NCBI GenBank assembly: GCA_964452645.1 | Contig: CAYVMO010000001.1 | Span: 1 to 64,000, forward strand | Reading direction: 5' to 3' | From: CAYXTW01 sp964452645 | Lineage (GTDB): Bacteria > Zixibacteria > MSB-5A5 > GN15 > PGXB01 | Length of the DNA: 64,000 nucleotides | Part shown: one piece after another, positions 36,779-46,215 of the stretch | Numbering within the stretch: the stretch's first letter is position 1 | Layout: the number at the start of each line of letters is the position of its first letter | Made by a program: the position numbers and the translations under genes | Notes under the pieces: model-generated | The model's database searches: none | The model's input: only the letters and a program-made list of their open reading frames with translations | What the model was told of the DNA's origin: nothing

Positions 36779-38233
36779 CTAAAACCGGTAAGATATTCCG
36801 AGAACGGTTTGATAAATATCCGCTTTGTAATATCCCGGAAGATTGTCCATCAGGTTGTCGTCGTTATAATAAGACATTGTCGTGGCTTCGGCGTCGCCGC
36901 TGTGCGTATACGATGTCGCCAGATCAAGGTGCCAGAAGCCGGTTTCAAAGCCGATTCCGAGACTAAAGGAATACTTGGAATACAGGTCCATAAACTGCGG
37001 GATAAGCGTCGCATTGCTGATGGCGGTTTGGTCAACGGAAAAACCTCCGCGTAAATCGACAAAATCTCTCAGCCTGTAATTCGCGCCGAGCATTATACGA
37101 CCGGCATCCTGCCATTCAACGGGAACCGAAATATCGGTCATAATTATCGATCTTAACCGGGTGAAATTCTCCGGAGGCAGGGCAAGACTGTCGAAATTGC
37201 TGAATTTGAAATCGAACCCCTTGAATCGCGACCAGAAAGTCATTTCCAGGTCAAGATCAAGGGTAAGCTTCGGATTGACTCGTACGGCAACGCCGGCGCC
37301 AATGGAGGCAGGCAGATCAAGAGTAGTTTCAAAATCGGATCGGCTATGTTGAATATCTCCGTGGAGAAAATAATATTCTTCTGAAACCGGGGAGTAGTTT
37401 CTATCCTCAATTGCCGTTAAATTGTCGGCCATAAAAGTATTGAATTCGGTCGAGCCGCTTATATTAATTGAAGCGGGACCGGAAAAAACCAGGCCGGCAT
37501 CGACATTGTCATTTACTCTATAGAGACCACCGATGCGGAAGCCGAAACCCCAGCCTTTCCCGTCGTTATTGTACCATTCCGGTATTTTTTCCCACGGCCT
37601 GTGATCCAGTTCGGTAAACGGATTATCCCGCAGGACGACGCTATTATAAATCAAATCACCGCGCAGGACCGCCAGGCCGAGACCCAGGGAGAGTTTTTCA
37701 TCCATGAAATCACGGGCGGCCGTTACCTGGAAAGCGATGACGTCAAGGTTGTTATAATACTGGAAACGAGGGAATTTGGATTGAGCATAAGCGGCGATAT
37801 TTCGGTAAAGCTCCCAACTTTGATTCTGATCAAACAACTGCAAGATGGATAAGCCGAATACGGTTTCGCCCCAAACCGGCAATCGTGCCAGTATCGCGCC
37901 TTGGGGTACATTCAAGATGGCGTGATGATTATAAATCTCCTGACCATTTAAATAGCCGGTTTCATATTCCCCGCCCCATAAAACATTTGGCTTGATGGAA
38001 TAGCGGTCGTGAAAGACGGCCAGATTTCCTGCGATCGTGTTATCCTGAATGCGGCTGTATCCGGCGGGATTATAATACGCCGCCGACCAGTCATCGGCAA
38101 GAGCTCGAAAAGCCCCACCCATTCCTCTTGCTTTGACCCCTAATCCATCGAATGTAAAACCGCTGCCAAAAGCGTTGGGTATTATAAGTATCAGGAGTAA
38201 TAAGCAAAAGGCAGAGCACCTCAAAACTGTCAT
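36779..38233 (-). CDS. OmpP1/FadL family outer-membrane transporter
   Basis: 484 residues with signal peptide (CSAFCLLLLILIIPNAFGSGF). The mature start FDGLGVKARGMGGAFRALADDWSAAYYNPAG is the FadL N-terminal hatch signature. Alternating beta strands follow, with a C-terminal aromatic residue (YRF). Probably imports hydrophobic compounds. Coupled to the pseudo-esterase lipoprotein downstream. Confidence 0.9.
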   Translation of the reverse strand: MTVLRCSAFCLLLLILIIPNAFGSGFTFDGLGVKARGMGGAFRALADDWSAAYYNPAGYSRIQDNTIAGNLAVFHDRYSIKPNVLWGGEYETGYLNGQEIYNHHAILNVPQGAILARLPVWGETVFGLSILQLFDQNQSWELYRNIAAYAQSKFPRFQYYNNLDVIAFQVTAARDFMDEKLSLGLGLAVLRGDLIYNSVVLRDNPFTELDHRPWEKIPEWYNNDGKGWGFGFRIGGLYRVNDNVDAGLVFSGPASINISGSTEFNTFMADNLTAIEDRNYSPVSEEYYFLHGDIQHSRSDFETTLDLPASIGAGVAVRVNPKLTLDLDLEMTFWSRFKGFDFKFSNFDSLALPPENFTRLRSIIMTDISVPVEWQDAGRIMLGANYRLRDFVDLRGGFSVDQTAISNATLIPQFMDLYSKYSFSLGIGFETGFWHLDLATSYTHSGDAEATTMSYYNDDNLMDNLPGYYKADIYQTVLGISYRF

Positions 38234-38935
38234 TTCATCTCCACTGTTATTTAAAAGTCAGCTTTATTTCAACTTCCTTCGACAATAATAATTCATCGCC
38301 GTCAGTATTCATCCAAATCCGCCGGTTTCTACCGTAAATTATTCCGACAGAAAAATCGCGGAAAGTTACTACAACGCCATCCATTTGTCAAGTCCTGTAA
38401 AAGATTTTTTGATATCCGCCATATTTCCCCTCTGTTATCTCTATATCCGCCTGAGATTAGACGCATAAGTGTGGCTATTTGGGCAATCGAATCATGAAAA
38501 AAAGGCATTCCGTCGTGTCATTTCCGGTTGAAAGTTTTCTTTTTCGGCAACGGGACGGCAATAGGAGCTTAACCCGTATTAATCACGTCTGTTAATCGGC
38601 CGGCATTTCTTCTTTCACACCCGACGCTGTTTTGGATGGCGAAGTGACGATTGGAATATGGTGAATAGAGTAATGGGCGAGATATCGGTTGCCTGAGGAT
38701 TTATGGATTAAGAGATTTGAATAGGACGATGGCGATATCATTAAAATGATTTTGAAGGAAATAGATGAACAGGATAGTAGTGCCGGTATAATTTAAAAGT
38801 ATAGAGTATTTTGAATAATCAGTCGGGAAGGCTTGCTGGAGTTTTTGCCATATTATGATTTTCAGACAGATTTCCGAGAAATTTTTGTCGGCAAGATTAT
38901 TCGAATGTACAATATGAAGTTGTCATAAAATTGGT
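38234..38935. other. 700-bp intergenic stretch without a supported gene
   Basis: No reading frame with a ribosome site and no recognisable RNA were seen. It should hold the promoter of the FadL unit. Mixed composition, with no strong hairpins noticed. Confidence 0.4.
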
Positions 38936-38963
38936 TTGACATTGACTATCCTTTCGATATTTT
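38936..38963 (+). promoter_or_regulatory. Candidate promoter of the glycosyltransferase-TPR gene
   Basis: TTGACA (38936-38941), 16-nt spacer, TATTTT (38958-38963), about 60 bp before the GTG start. Confidence 0.55.
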
Positions 38964-39023
38964 AAACTCCTGATAAAATATGCACTGGCGACCATACGCC
39001 GGCTTTAACCAGGGTATTAATCG

Positions 39024-41303
39024 GTGGGAAGAAGAAGACGACAGCAGCAAAAGCACAAACACGTTAAATTATGGAGTAATATTGCCCGTTTATTTCAGAT
39101 TTCAGAGCTCCCCCTTTTATTAATTGCGATCGCATCAGTACCGCGTCTGCTTTCATTGATCGGGATGAGCAATTCGCCGATTTTCAATTTTCCGGTCATC
39201 GACAGCCGGATTTATTATCAGCGGGCCATAGAAATCGTCAGCGGCGATTGGATGGGTGATAGTACGTTCTGGCAGGCACCTCTTTATTCGTATTTTCTCG
39301 GTTTGATTTACTGGATTTTCGGGATAAAAATAATTATCGCGCGAATAATCGGGTTGATTCTCGGGGCAGTAAATTGCTACCTGATTTTTTTTCTGGCGGA
39401 AAAAACAATCGGCCGCCGTATCGCCTGGTTGGCCTACGCAATTTCAGTCTTATACGGGCCGTTCATATTTTTCGAATCGGAACTTCTGGCGCCGGCTTTG
39501 CTTGATTTTCTGGTTTTGCTGTCCCTGAGTTTTATGAATGCATATCAAAGGTCCCCGAAGACGTATAAGATTATCCTTGTCGGTCTGTTTCTCGGTCTGG
39601 CTCAGATAGCGCACGGTCTGATAATCGTATTTTTGCCTTTTCTTTACGGCTGGCTGGATTATGTCTGCCGCAAAAAGGGTGAGAAATTTACCGTGACGAT
39701 AAAGAATTTCGGTTTTCTGCTAATCGGTTTTCTGCCTGTTATACTTCTGACGACCATCCACAATTACGCTCTTGACGATGAGTTTGTCGCGGTCTCGTCG
39801 AATTTCGGCGCCAATTTTTATCTGGGAAATCACCCCGATTATGATAGTACGACAACCATCAGGCCGGGGCTGGAGTGGGAGGAGTTTATCGGCGAGGCGT
39901 CGGTCAATGGTTTTCAGACGCCGGCGCAGTCATCCGATTTTTTTGCGTCGCGGGCGCTGCGAAATGTCACCGGGGATATCCCTGCTTTTCTGGGACTGCT
40001 GATGAAAAAGGTTTATCTGCTTTTATCCGGCGAAGAAATCAAACGTAATCTCGATATATATTACTTCAAAAAGTACTCGTATCTGCTGAATGTACTGATA
40101 TGGACATGGTTTCTGGCGTTTCCTTCGGGTTTGATAATTCCGCTGGCTCTATGTGGGATACTGCTTGCCTTTTTAAACAAAGGTTTCGCCAGGGACCGTT
40201 TCGATGTCTGGTTGCTGCTATTATTTTTGATTTCACAGGCCGTGGCGATTTTGCTGTTTTTTGTATCGACGCGATATCGACTGGTGATGATGCCGATTGC
40301 CATAATATTCGCCGCCGGTTCCCTATGGCAGTTGTACGATTGGATAAAAGAAAAAAATTGGCGTTCGTTTACAGTTTATGGTTTGATATTCTTAATATTT
40401 TTGTGCTTCTGCAATATTCCCCGGATAAAGCCGAAACCCCGGGACAAAGCCGAGAATCTTTTCTATGAAGCTCAGGCGCTGGCGGCGTCGGGTGATTATC
40501 AGTCGGCGATTGATAAGTACACCTCGGCTTTAAAGTTCGAACCTTATTTTATGATGGCTCGATACAATCAGGCGTTGGCTTATTATCATATAGGTAAAAA
40601 GCAGCTGGCGGAGGCGATTTTGGATAAGATAATCGAAAAAACGCCGAACTCGTTTGTCACGCATCTTGTTATCGGATCGGCATATCTTGATTTCGGTCAA
40701 AACGAAAAAGCGGAGAATCTATTCGAGCGGGTTCTGGAGTTGAACCCGAATTCGGCGGAAGCTTATATAAATCTGGGCCATATCTTTCGGATTCGGAAGG
40801 ACTACGATAAGGCGATGGAATATTTTCAAAAGGCGCTTAAAATTAATCCGAGAGCGTACAAAGCGTATAATCAAATAGGGGCGCTATATTTCGGACAAAA
40901 TAAATTATCGGATGCCGAGAAAAATTTCACCATTGCGTACGATATTAACCGATCGTACATTTCGGCCATAAATAATCTGGCGACCGTTTATGCCCCTACC
41001 GGACGTATCGAGAAAGCGGAGAAAATTCTGAAACGCGCCTTGATTCTGGCGCCTGATGATCCCGATGTACTGTTGAATTACGGTGCGGTGATGATGCAGG
41101 AAGGCAAAGTCGATAAGGCGCTGGAGTATTTCGATCATGCCGCCGAAGTCGCCCCCGATAAACCGGAGGCGCATCACCTCCGGGGATTGGCGTTGATGAA
41201 ACTGCATAGGCGGGCCGAGGCGATTGACGCGTTTAAAGATGCATTGAAAGCGAATCCCGAATTCGAACCGTCACGCAAGGCGCTAAAAGAGATGGGGCCT
41301 TAA
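39024..41303 (+). CDS. Membrane glycosyltransferase (GT-C/ArnT-like) fused to TPR domain
   Basis: 759 residues, GTG start. After a basic N-terminus (GRRRRQQQKHKHVK) residues about 28-470 hold roughly ten hydrophobic segments and the first-loop acid motif (FPVIDSRIYYQRA, WQAPLYSYFLGLIY) of dolichyl-phosphate-mannose/ArnT-like glycosyltransferases. Residues about 475-759 are TPR units (ALAASGDYQSAIDKYTSAL, NPNSAEAYINLGHI and so on). Probably transfers a sugar from a lipid carrier to protein or lipid on the outer face of the inner membrane. The last 4 bp overlap the end of the convergent cysteine desulfurase gene. Confidence 0.86.
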   Translation: MGRRRRQQQKHKHVKLWSNIARLFQISELPLLLIAIASVPRLLSLIGMSNSPIFNFPVIDSRIYYQRAIEIVSGDWMGDSTFWQAPLYSYFLGLIYWIFGIKIIIARIIGLILGAVNCYLIFFLAEKTIGRRIAWLAYAISVLYGPFIFFESELLAPALLDFLVLLSLSFMNAYQRSPKTYKIILVGLFLGLAQIAHGLIIVFLPFLYGWLDYVCRKKGEKFTVTIKNFGFLLIGFLPVILLTTIHNYALDDEFVAVSSNFGANFYLGNHPDYDSTTTIRPGLEWEEFIGEASVNGFQTPAQSSDFFASRALRNVTGDIPAFLGLLMKKVYLLLSGEEIKRNLDIYYFKKYSYLLNVLIWTWFLAFPSGLIIPLALCGILLAFLNKGFARDRFDVWLLLLFLISQAVAILLFFVSTRYRLVMMPIAIIFAAGSLWQLYDWIKEKNWRSFTVYGLIFLIFLCFCNIPRIKPKPRDKAENLFYEAQALAASGDYQSAIDKYTSALKFEPYFMMARYNQALAYYHIGKKQLAEAILDKIIEKTPNSFVTHLVIGSAYLDFGQNEKAENLFERVLELNPNSAEAYINLGHIFRIRKDYDKAMEYFQKALKINPRAYKAYNQIGALYFGQNKLSDAEKNFTIAYDINRSYISAINNLATVYAPTGRIEKAEKILKRALILAPDDPDVLLNYGAVMMQEGKVDKALEYFDHAAEVAPDKPEAHHLRGLALMKLHRRAEAIDAFKDALKANPEFEPSRKALKEMGP

Positions 41304-42436
41304 TCGGATTGCAATTTTTTTACGACCTTTGCAATATCCTTTATCGCCTGATCAATTTCTTTTTCGGTCGTGAATCGACCCACTGATAGGCGGATAGTTC
41401 CTATGGCGTACTCCAATGGGACATTCATTGCTTTCAGAACCGACGAAACCATGACACCGTCGCTGTGGCAGGCAGCACCGGCCGAGGCGGCGACGGTTTT
41501 TAATTCCGACAGGATTTTATTCGCTTCGAGATTACGGAAGCTGATGCTGCATGTATTCGGCAGACGTTTTTCGGGATGGCCGTTTATTCTAACGTCGGAA
41601 AATTGCTTCTTTAGTCCTTTTTCAAGACGATCTCGAAGTGTCTTCATCTGTTTATGATGCTCCGAGGATTTATCGGTGATTAACTCGCACGCCTCACCCA
41701 ATCCGACAATCTCCAGGACGTTTTCGGTCCCGGCCCGGCGGTTATTCTCATGCGAGGCCCCATGAATAAGCTTTTCTAACTGCACTCCCTTTCGGATATA
41801 CAGGGCCCCGATACCCTTGGGTGCGTACAACTTATGACCGGCAATCGAAAGCAGGTCGATTTTCAAATCATCTAATGTAGCCGGGACTTTGCCGATTGAC
41901 TGCGCGCAGTCGGAATGAACTAAAATATTTTTACGGTGCGCCACTTCGGCGATCTCCGCAATCGGCATCAGCGTGCCGACTTCGTTGTTGGCGTGCATGA
42001 TGGTTATCAAAGTCGTCTCCGGCGTGATGGCTTCTTCGACCTGTTTCGCCGTTATCAGACCGTACTCATCAACCGGCAGGTAGGTTACATTATAGCCATG
42101 CTTTTCCAGATACCGGCAGACTTCGGTGACCGCCGGATGTTCGACCGATGAGGTGATAATATGATTGCCTTTATTACGATAAGCGATAGCGGCACCTTTG
42201 ACGGCGTAATTGTTCGATTCGGTGCCCCCGCTGGTGAAGATAATCTCATCGGTCGTACAGTGTAGCAGCGCGGCGATTTGTTTTCGTGCTTTTTCGACGG
42301 CCTTTCGAGTGGTGACACCATATGTATGACTGCTGGACGGATTACCGAAATGCTCCATCAGGTGGGGCCGCATCGCTTCGGCGACTCGCGGGTCGATCGG
42401 GGTGGTGGCGTTGTAGTCAAAATATATCGGCTGCAT
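41300..42436 (-). CDS. Cysteine desulfurase (NifS/IscS-like)
   Basis: 378 residues. PLP enzyme releasing sulfur from cysteine for Fe-S clusters or thiolation. PLP Lys202 in SIAGHKLYAPKG, His100 in SSVEHP, catalytic Cys323 in SAGAACHSDGVMVSSVL. The short active loop (ACHSD in place of SACTSG) marks a side branch of the NifS family, some members of which also act on selenocysteine; no selD or iscU neighbour is present to decide. GGAACGAGC precedes the ATG. Confidence 0.93.
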   Translation of the reverse strand: MQPIYFDYNATTPIDPRVAEAMRPHLMEHFGNPSSSHTYGVTTRKAVEKARKQIAALLHCTTDEIIFTSGGTESNNYAVKGAAIAYRNKGNHIITSSVEHPAVTEVCRYLEKHGYNVTYLPVDEYGLITAKQVEEAITPETTLITIMHANNEVGTLMPIAEIAEVAHRKNILVHSDCAQSIGKVPATLDDLKIDLLSIAGHKLYAPKGIGALYIRKGVQLEKLIHGASHENNRRAGTENVLEIVGLGEACELITDKSSEHHKQMKTLRDRLEKGLKKQFSDVRINGHPEKRLPNTCSISFRNLEANKILSELKTVAASAGAACHSDGVMVSSVLKAMNVPLEYAIGTIRLSVGRFTTEKEIDQAIKDIAKVVKKLQSD

Positions 42437-42469
42437 GCTCGTTCCTCTCTTTATAATACGTAATCATGA

Positions 42470-42640
42470 TTATCGGACGATAGCATAATAGATAACATAA
42501 ATCCACGATAGAATACCGTGCACGATGGCCAGCAGAATCGATTTGTTCAGCGACCATGAAATGACGATGGCCAGCGCCGAGCCGAAACTTAGTCCTTTGA
42601 CGGCGATTCGTTTGCCGTAGTATCGTACTTTCGTTCCCAT
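42470..42640 (-). CDS. Small conserved membrane protein (56 aa)
   Basis: 56 residues: a basic N-terminus (MGTKVRYYGKRIAVK), then two hydrophobic stretches around SFGSALAIVISWS and ILLAIVHGILSWIYVIYYAI. AGGAG sits six bases before the ATG. This pattern (ISWS-N-SILWAI-HG-SW-YVIYYA) is familiar to me from short hypothetical proteins in diverse bacteria. 33 bp upstream of the cysteine desulfurase, so probably in one unit with it. Confidence 0.7.
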   Translation of the reverse strand: MGTKVRYYGKRIAVKGLSFGSALAIVISWSLNKSILLAIVHGILSWIYVIYYAIVR

Positions 42641-42715
42641 AATTTACTCCTGTGATAGCGGGAATAATTGTTTTGGATAAAGATAAGGCATAGGTGTTGG
42701 GTTGGCAAGTGTCGG

Positions 42716-43036
42716 AGTGACCACCCAAAACCGTGGCCGGTGTACGTCCTCGTGCACCGGCAAAATGGCTTTGTTTCCGATTTTTATAAAAAATGGATTT
42801 AGGGGTAGGGCAGAACCCGAATTCCACGATTTATCGGGGAATGATGTGGTTCTGCCATTTCGATCGAGGCAGAACCGTATCGTCCCGTCACTAAAGCGTC
42901 GGGACTCGGGTTCTTCCCTACGCTCCATATCGACGTTTATTTTGTCCAAAATGGCTTTTGTGATGGGCGGCAGACTCCCCCGCCACTGTGGGCCTCGTCT
43001 GCCCCCAAATGGCTTTGTTTCGCATATTTAAGGAAT
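42716..43036. repeat. Intergenic repeat cluster A
   Basis: Three direct copies of CA(A)AATGGCTTT at 42761-42772, 42947-42958 and 43006-43016. The last continues GTTTCGCATATTT. Between them are inverted repeats CCGGTGTAC/GTGCACCGG (about 42737-42760) and GGTTCTGCC/GGCAGAACC (about 42852-42880). Richer in G+C than the genes to its right. Open frames here code for nothing recognisable. Bases 43037-43407 hold no gene but include a TTGACA at 43289 that may be the promoter of the next gene. Confidence 0.6.
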
Positions 43037-43407
43037 CCTTTTTTTGTGGCTTGCCTGTCTGAAACTAAGACAAGTGTTTCGGTAACAATAAAATAGATGA
43101 ATGGTACTATATCGCGATTGGCCATTTGGGCAATTATGTTATTTCTTTTCATGTTTCTATATAATGGCTGTAATGCATAATTAGCGGTGAAATGGTGGCG
43201 ATTTTGGGAATGAAAGAACAGACCGCACCGCGGGGGACTTAATCCCAAGTGGGCGGCCAGTTATCCATACTGAATCAATAATATGTTATTGACATAAATT
43301 AGATATTATTATTAATATTGTAATATTATTTGTAATTGCCTCGGATAATTTATTTTATGGGAATAGATGTCTTTAATGATTGAAATTTAAAAAGTAAGGG
43401 AGTAATT

Positions 43408-44013
43408 ATGGCAGCATATCCTTATGTCCATAATACGGGCAATCTAAAAAGTTTTCTTGGTAAGATACCGGAAATAGGTATTCCAGAGAAAGTGACTCAA
43501 AATTACCTGGTTTCAATTGGATTTAAATCGACAAATGATAGGCAAATTATCAGCGTATTAAAATTCATCGGCTTGATAGAATCTACCGGAATCCCAAGCG
43601 ACTTGTGGAATAAATATAGAGTTAAAAGCAAAAGCGGAATCATGTTAGCTCAAGCAGTTAAAAAGGCCTACTCAGACTTATTTACTCTTTATCCTGACGC
43701 CAATAGAAAAGATAATGAAGCATTAAGAGATTTTTTCAGTTCAAATACTTCAGTTGGTGAAAAAGCTATTCAAGTTATAATTAAGACGTTTAGGGCATTA
43801 GTAGAAATGGCTGACTTTGAATCTGATGATTCGATTGTTATGCCTACCGAAATTGAATCGAATCAAACGCCGTTAAAATCAACGACGGTTAAGAATTCTG
43901 CGGGTGTTACAGTAAATATAAATATTGAATTAACAATACCCGAGACGGATAATCCTAAAGTATATGACCTCTTTTTCGAGGCGATGAAGAAGCACATATT
44001 AAATCCGCAATAA
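43408..44013 (+). CDS. DUF5343-like protein, first gene of a two-gene cassette
   Basis: 201 residues. GGGAG six bases before the ATG. Starts MAAYPYVHNTGNLKSFLGKIPEIGIPEKVTQ and continues QIISVLKFIGLIESTGIPSDLWNKYR, fitting DUF5343 (a winged-helix-like region: a locus read-out or adaptor is suspected for such proteins). A variable linker and a C-terminal beta/alpha segment (VTVNINIELTIPETDNPKVYDLFFEAMKKHI) follow. AT-rich compared with most of the window. Its stop codon overlaps the next ATG (TAATG), so the two are translationally coupled. Confidence 0.75.
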   Translation: MAAYPYVHNTGNLKSFLGKIPEIGIPEKVTQNYLVSIGFKSTNDRQIISVLKFIGLIESTGIPSDLWNKYRVKSKSGIMLAQAVKKAYSDLFTLYPDANRKDNEALRDFFSSNTSVGEKAIQVIIKTFRALVEMADFESDDSIVMPTEIESNQTPLKSTTVKNSAGVTVNINIELTIPETDNPKVYDLFFEAMKKHILNPQ

Positions 44014-44546
44014 TGGATACAAGTTTATTTATCAAACGATATATAAAATGCTGTAAGACATTTACGGCGGCCGCTCATGATATTTTGGGTATGCATGAAA
44101 CTTCTCCGTCCAGGATTGTAATCCTCGATGATGCATATCGTAATCTAGATATACTTTCAGTAAAACAGGATGAATTAATTAGACAAGGTTTAAGATGCCT
44201 CGAAAACAAACTTTATAGAGCAGCTCATGTTATGGTATGGTCGGCAATGATAGATTTTATCGAGGAATTAATCTTGAAAGCTGGAATGAAAAAGCTTAAA
44301 AATATCCGGCCCAATTGGTCATTCAGTTCGATAGAGGATATTAGAGAGAATTACCCAGAATATCAAATAATCCAAGCAGGTAAGGACCTTGAATTATATT
44401 CGAAAAACTTCTGTAAAGCGATTCAAGGATTATTAAATAAGAGAAATGAATGTGCTCATCCCAGTAATTATTATCCCGGATTAAATGAATCGCTAGGATA
44501 TATATCGGAAATTATTAATCGAATTAAGACCTTGACCATTAAATAA
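44013..44546 (+). CDS. HEPN-like protein, second gene of the cassette
   Basis: 177 residues, all-helical in appearance. The C-terminal LLNKRNECAHPSNYYPG has Arg144-x4-His149, the R-x4-6-H motif of HEPN ribonucleases. An upstream helix (RQGLRCLENKLYRAAHVMVWSAMIDFIEELI) matches the usual first HEPN helix pair. HEPN proteins of this sort act as RNases in toxin-antitoxin, abortive infection and other defence settings, or as inactive partners. Coupled to the DUF5343-like gene by TAATG. AT-rich. Confidence 0.65.
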   Translation: MDTSLFIKRYIKCCKTFTAAAHDILGMHETSPSRIVILDDAYRNLDILSVKQDELIRQGLRCLENKLYRAAHVMVWSAMIDFIEELILKAGMKKLKNIRPNWSFSSIEDIRENYPEYQIIQAGKDLELYSKNFCKAIQGLLNKRNECAHPSNYYPGLNESLGYISEIINRIKTLTIK

Positions 44547-44583
44547 TATACAGCCCTATTTTATTTGGAGTTTTTTATTAGCG

Positions 44584-45107
44584 GTGAGACAGTCAAGCAG
44601 TAAGCGCGATTGTCAGGATCGCCATTCGGCCTCTTTGGTGTACCTCACCCCGTCAGGACCGCGCGGAACTGACCCACTCCCCACACCATCGTTCGGAATC
44701 AATTTCCCTACCAATTCAGTGTTGATCCTGTCTCTCGGCCGTTATATAGAAACGCGAAAGAGGATTGGTTTGGGAAAAATATATTTAAAATCACCGCGAT
44801 TATTTCGGAACGAAGCCATTTTATCGGCGCACCCTTCCTTTGTCAGGATTTCACGAGGACGTACGCCAGCCACGATTATTTTTCGGAAGGGGGAAGGTCG
44901 AAAAATAAAGATGTTAAAATATGCGAAACGAACCCAATTCATTGTACTAGCAACGCTCTCAATGGATTATGAGGAATTTTGGGTGATATAATGACAGAAA
45001 CTGGCACGGGCAGGGGTAGGTCGGAATGCCCGAAGGGCTTCCGACTCTATAAAATGTCGAAACCCCTCCGGGATAAGAATCCCTGCGGAGATTTCGACCT
45101 ACTATTC
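44584..45107. repeat. Intergenic repeat cluster B
   Basis: Carries, in inverted orientation, AAATATGCGAAAC (about 44918-44931), the complement of the GTTTCGCATATTT in cluster A. Also a long hairpin TAGGTCG...CGACCTA (about 45020-45102) with inner GTCGGAA/TTCCGAC. Frames through it have no protein character. Together with cluster A it flanks the two-gene cassette. Confidence 0.55.
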
Positions 45108-45109
45108 CA

Positions 45110-45160
45110 CCAAAATAAAAAGGCAGGTCTCGGGGAGACGACGTCTCGCTGAGACCTGCC
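45110..45160 (-). terminator. Terminator of the nucleotide-sugar cluster
   Basis: Arms AGGCAGGTCTC (45121-45131) and GAGACCTGCC (45151-45160) with an inner GAGAC/GTCTC stem. Read on the minus strand it is followed by TTTTTATTTT. 24 bp past the epimerase stop. The outer arms recur at 16473-16516. Confidence 0.75.
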
Positions 45161-45183
45161 CCAAGAATTTAATAAGAGTACGA

Positions 45184-46152
45184 TTAATTCAACTTAATCC
45201 CACCAGATGGTGTCTGCGAGGCCTGCAATTTTGCGAACCATTCGACTGTCTTTTTCAGACCAGCCTTAAAATCAACTTTGGGATTAAAACCGAGTTCTTT
45301 ACGCGCCCGGGTAATATCGGCAAAAGAATGTTTGATATCGCCCGGGTGCGGCGGCGTGTATTTCGCTTCGATATCGGTACCGATAATTTCCCGAAGCATA
45401 TCCAAAAGATCATTCAAAGTGTACTGTGCGCCGCAGGCGATATTGTAGTACCTGCCGGGCTTGATAGCGGCGGTCGTGGCGAGCAGGTTGGCATCGACGG
45501 CATTGGAGACAAATGTAAAATCGCGCGACTGCTCACCATCGCCATACACGACCGGCTGACGCCCGTTCAGCAGGGCGGTGATAAATCTGGGAATGACGGC
45601 GGCGTATTCCGATTTCGGATCCTGTCGCGGTCCGAAAATATTAAAATATCGCAGACAGACCGTCTCGAGTCCGTAAAGCTCATAAAAGACTTTACAATAT
45701 TTCTCGTTTGCCAGTTTCGTTACGGCGTACGGTGACAGCGGATCGGTCGGCATGTCTTCATGCTTGGGCAGCTCCGGGGTATCGCCGTAGACCGATGACG
45801 ACGACGCCATCACGAATCTTTTGACCCCGGCGCTTTTGCTTGCTTCGAGAAGATTCAACGTTCCGTCGATATTAACGCTGTTCGAAGTCAGCGGATTGCT
45901 GATCGAGCGCGGAACCGAAGGCAGCGCCGCCTGATGCAACACATAATCGACGTCTGTAACCGCCTGCTGGACCGTCCAGAAGTCACGGATGTCACCGTCA
46001 ATAAGCTCAATCTTATTTTCGATTTCTGAGATATTTACTTTATTGCCGGTGGAAAAATTATCGATAACTCTGACGTCCTCGCCCCGTTTGACCAACTCGT
46101 GAGCAATGTTGCTGCCTATAAATCCGGAACCACCGGTGACTAAATATTTCAT
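45184..46152 (-). CDS. NAD-dependent sugar epimerase (UDP-glucose/UDP-GlcNAc 4-epimerase-like)
   Basis: 322 residues. Extended short-chain dehydrogenase: TGGSGFIGSNIA, LHQAALPSVPRSI, SSSSVYG, and catalytic Y-x3-K in SPYAVTKLANEKY, followed by CLRYFNIFGPRQ. The VPRSI and NP segments resemble WbpP/Gne-type UDP-N-acetylglucosamine epimerases. Makes activated sugars for surface polysaccharide. Last of three same-strand genes; 63 bp after the nucleotidyltransferase. Confidence 0.9.
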   Translation of the reverse strand: MKYLVTGGSGFIGSNIAHELVKRGEDVRVIDNFSTGNKVNISEIENKIELIDGDIRDFWTVQQAVTDVDYVLHQAALPSVPRSISNPLTSNSVNIDGTLNLLEASKSAGVKRFVMASSSSVYGDTPELPKHEDMPTDPLSPYAVTKLANEKYCKVFYELYGLETVCLRYFNIFGPRQDPKSEYAAVIPRFITALLNGRQPVVYGDGEQSRDFTFVSNAVDANLLATTAAIKPGRYYNIACGAQYTLNDLLDMLREIIGTDIEAKYTPPHPGDIKHSFADITRARKELGFNPKVDFKAGLKKTVEWFAKLQASQTPSGGIKLN

Positions 46153-46215
46153 CTTATTAACTCCATCACTTTGCAGTTTTCAATTCAATCGACTATCGGA
46201 TAAAATCCACGACAG

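Noticed and set aside
42644..42949. 101-codon minus-strand frame in repeat cluster A
   Set aside because: Built from repeats and hairpins, with no ribosome site or family match; the real gene here is the 56-aa protein ending at 42470.
44584..44991. 135-codon plus-strand frame in repeat cluster B
   Set aside because: Non-coding repeat sequence; codon and residue composition are unlike neighbouring proteins.
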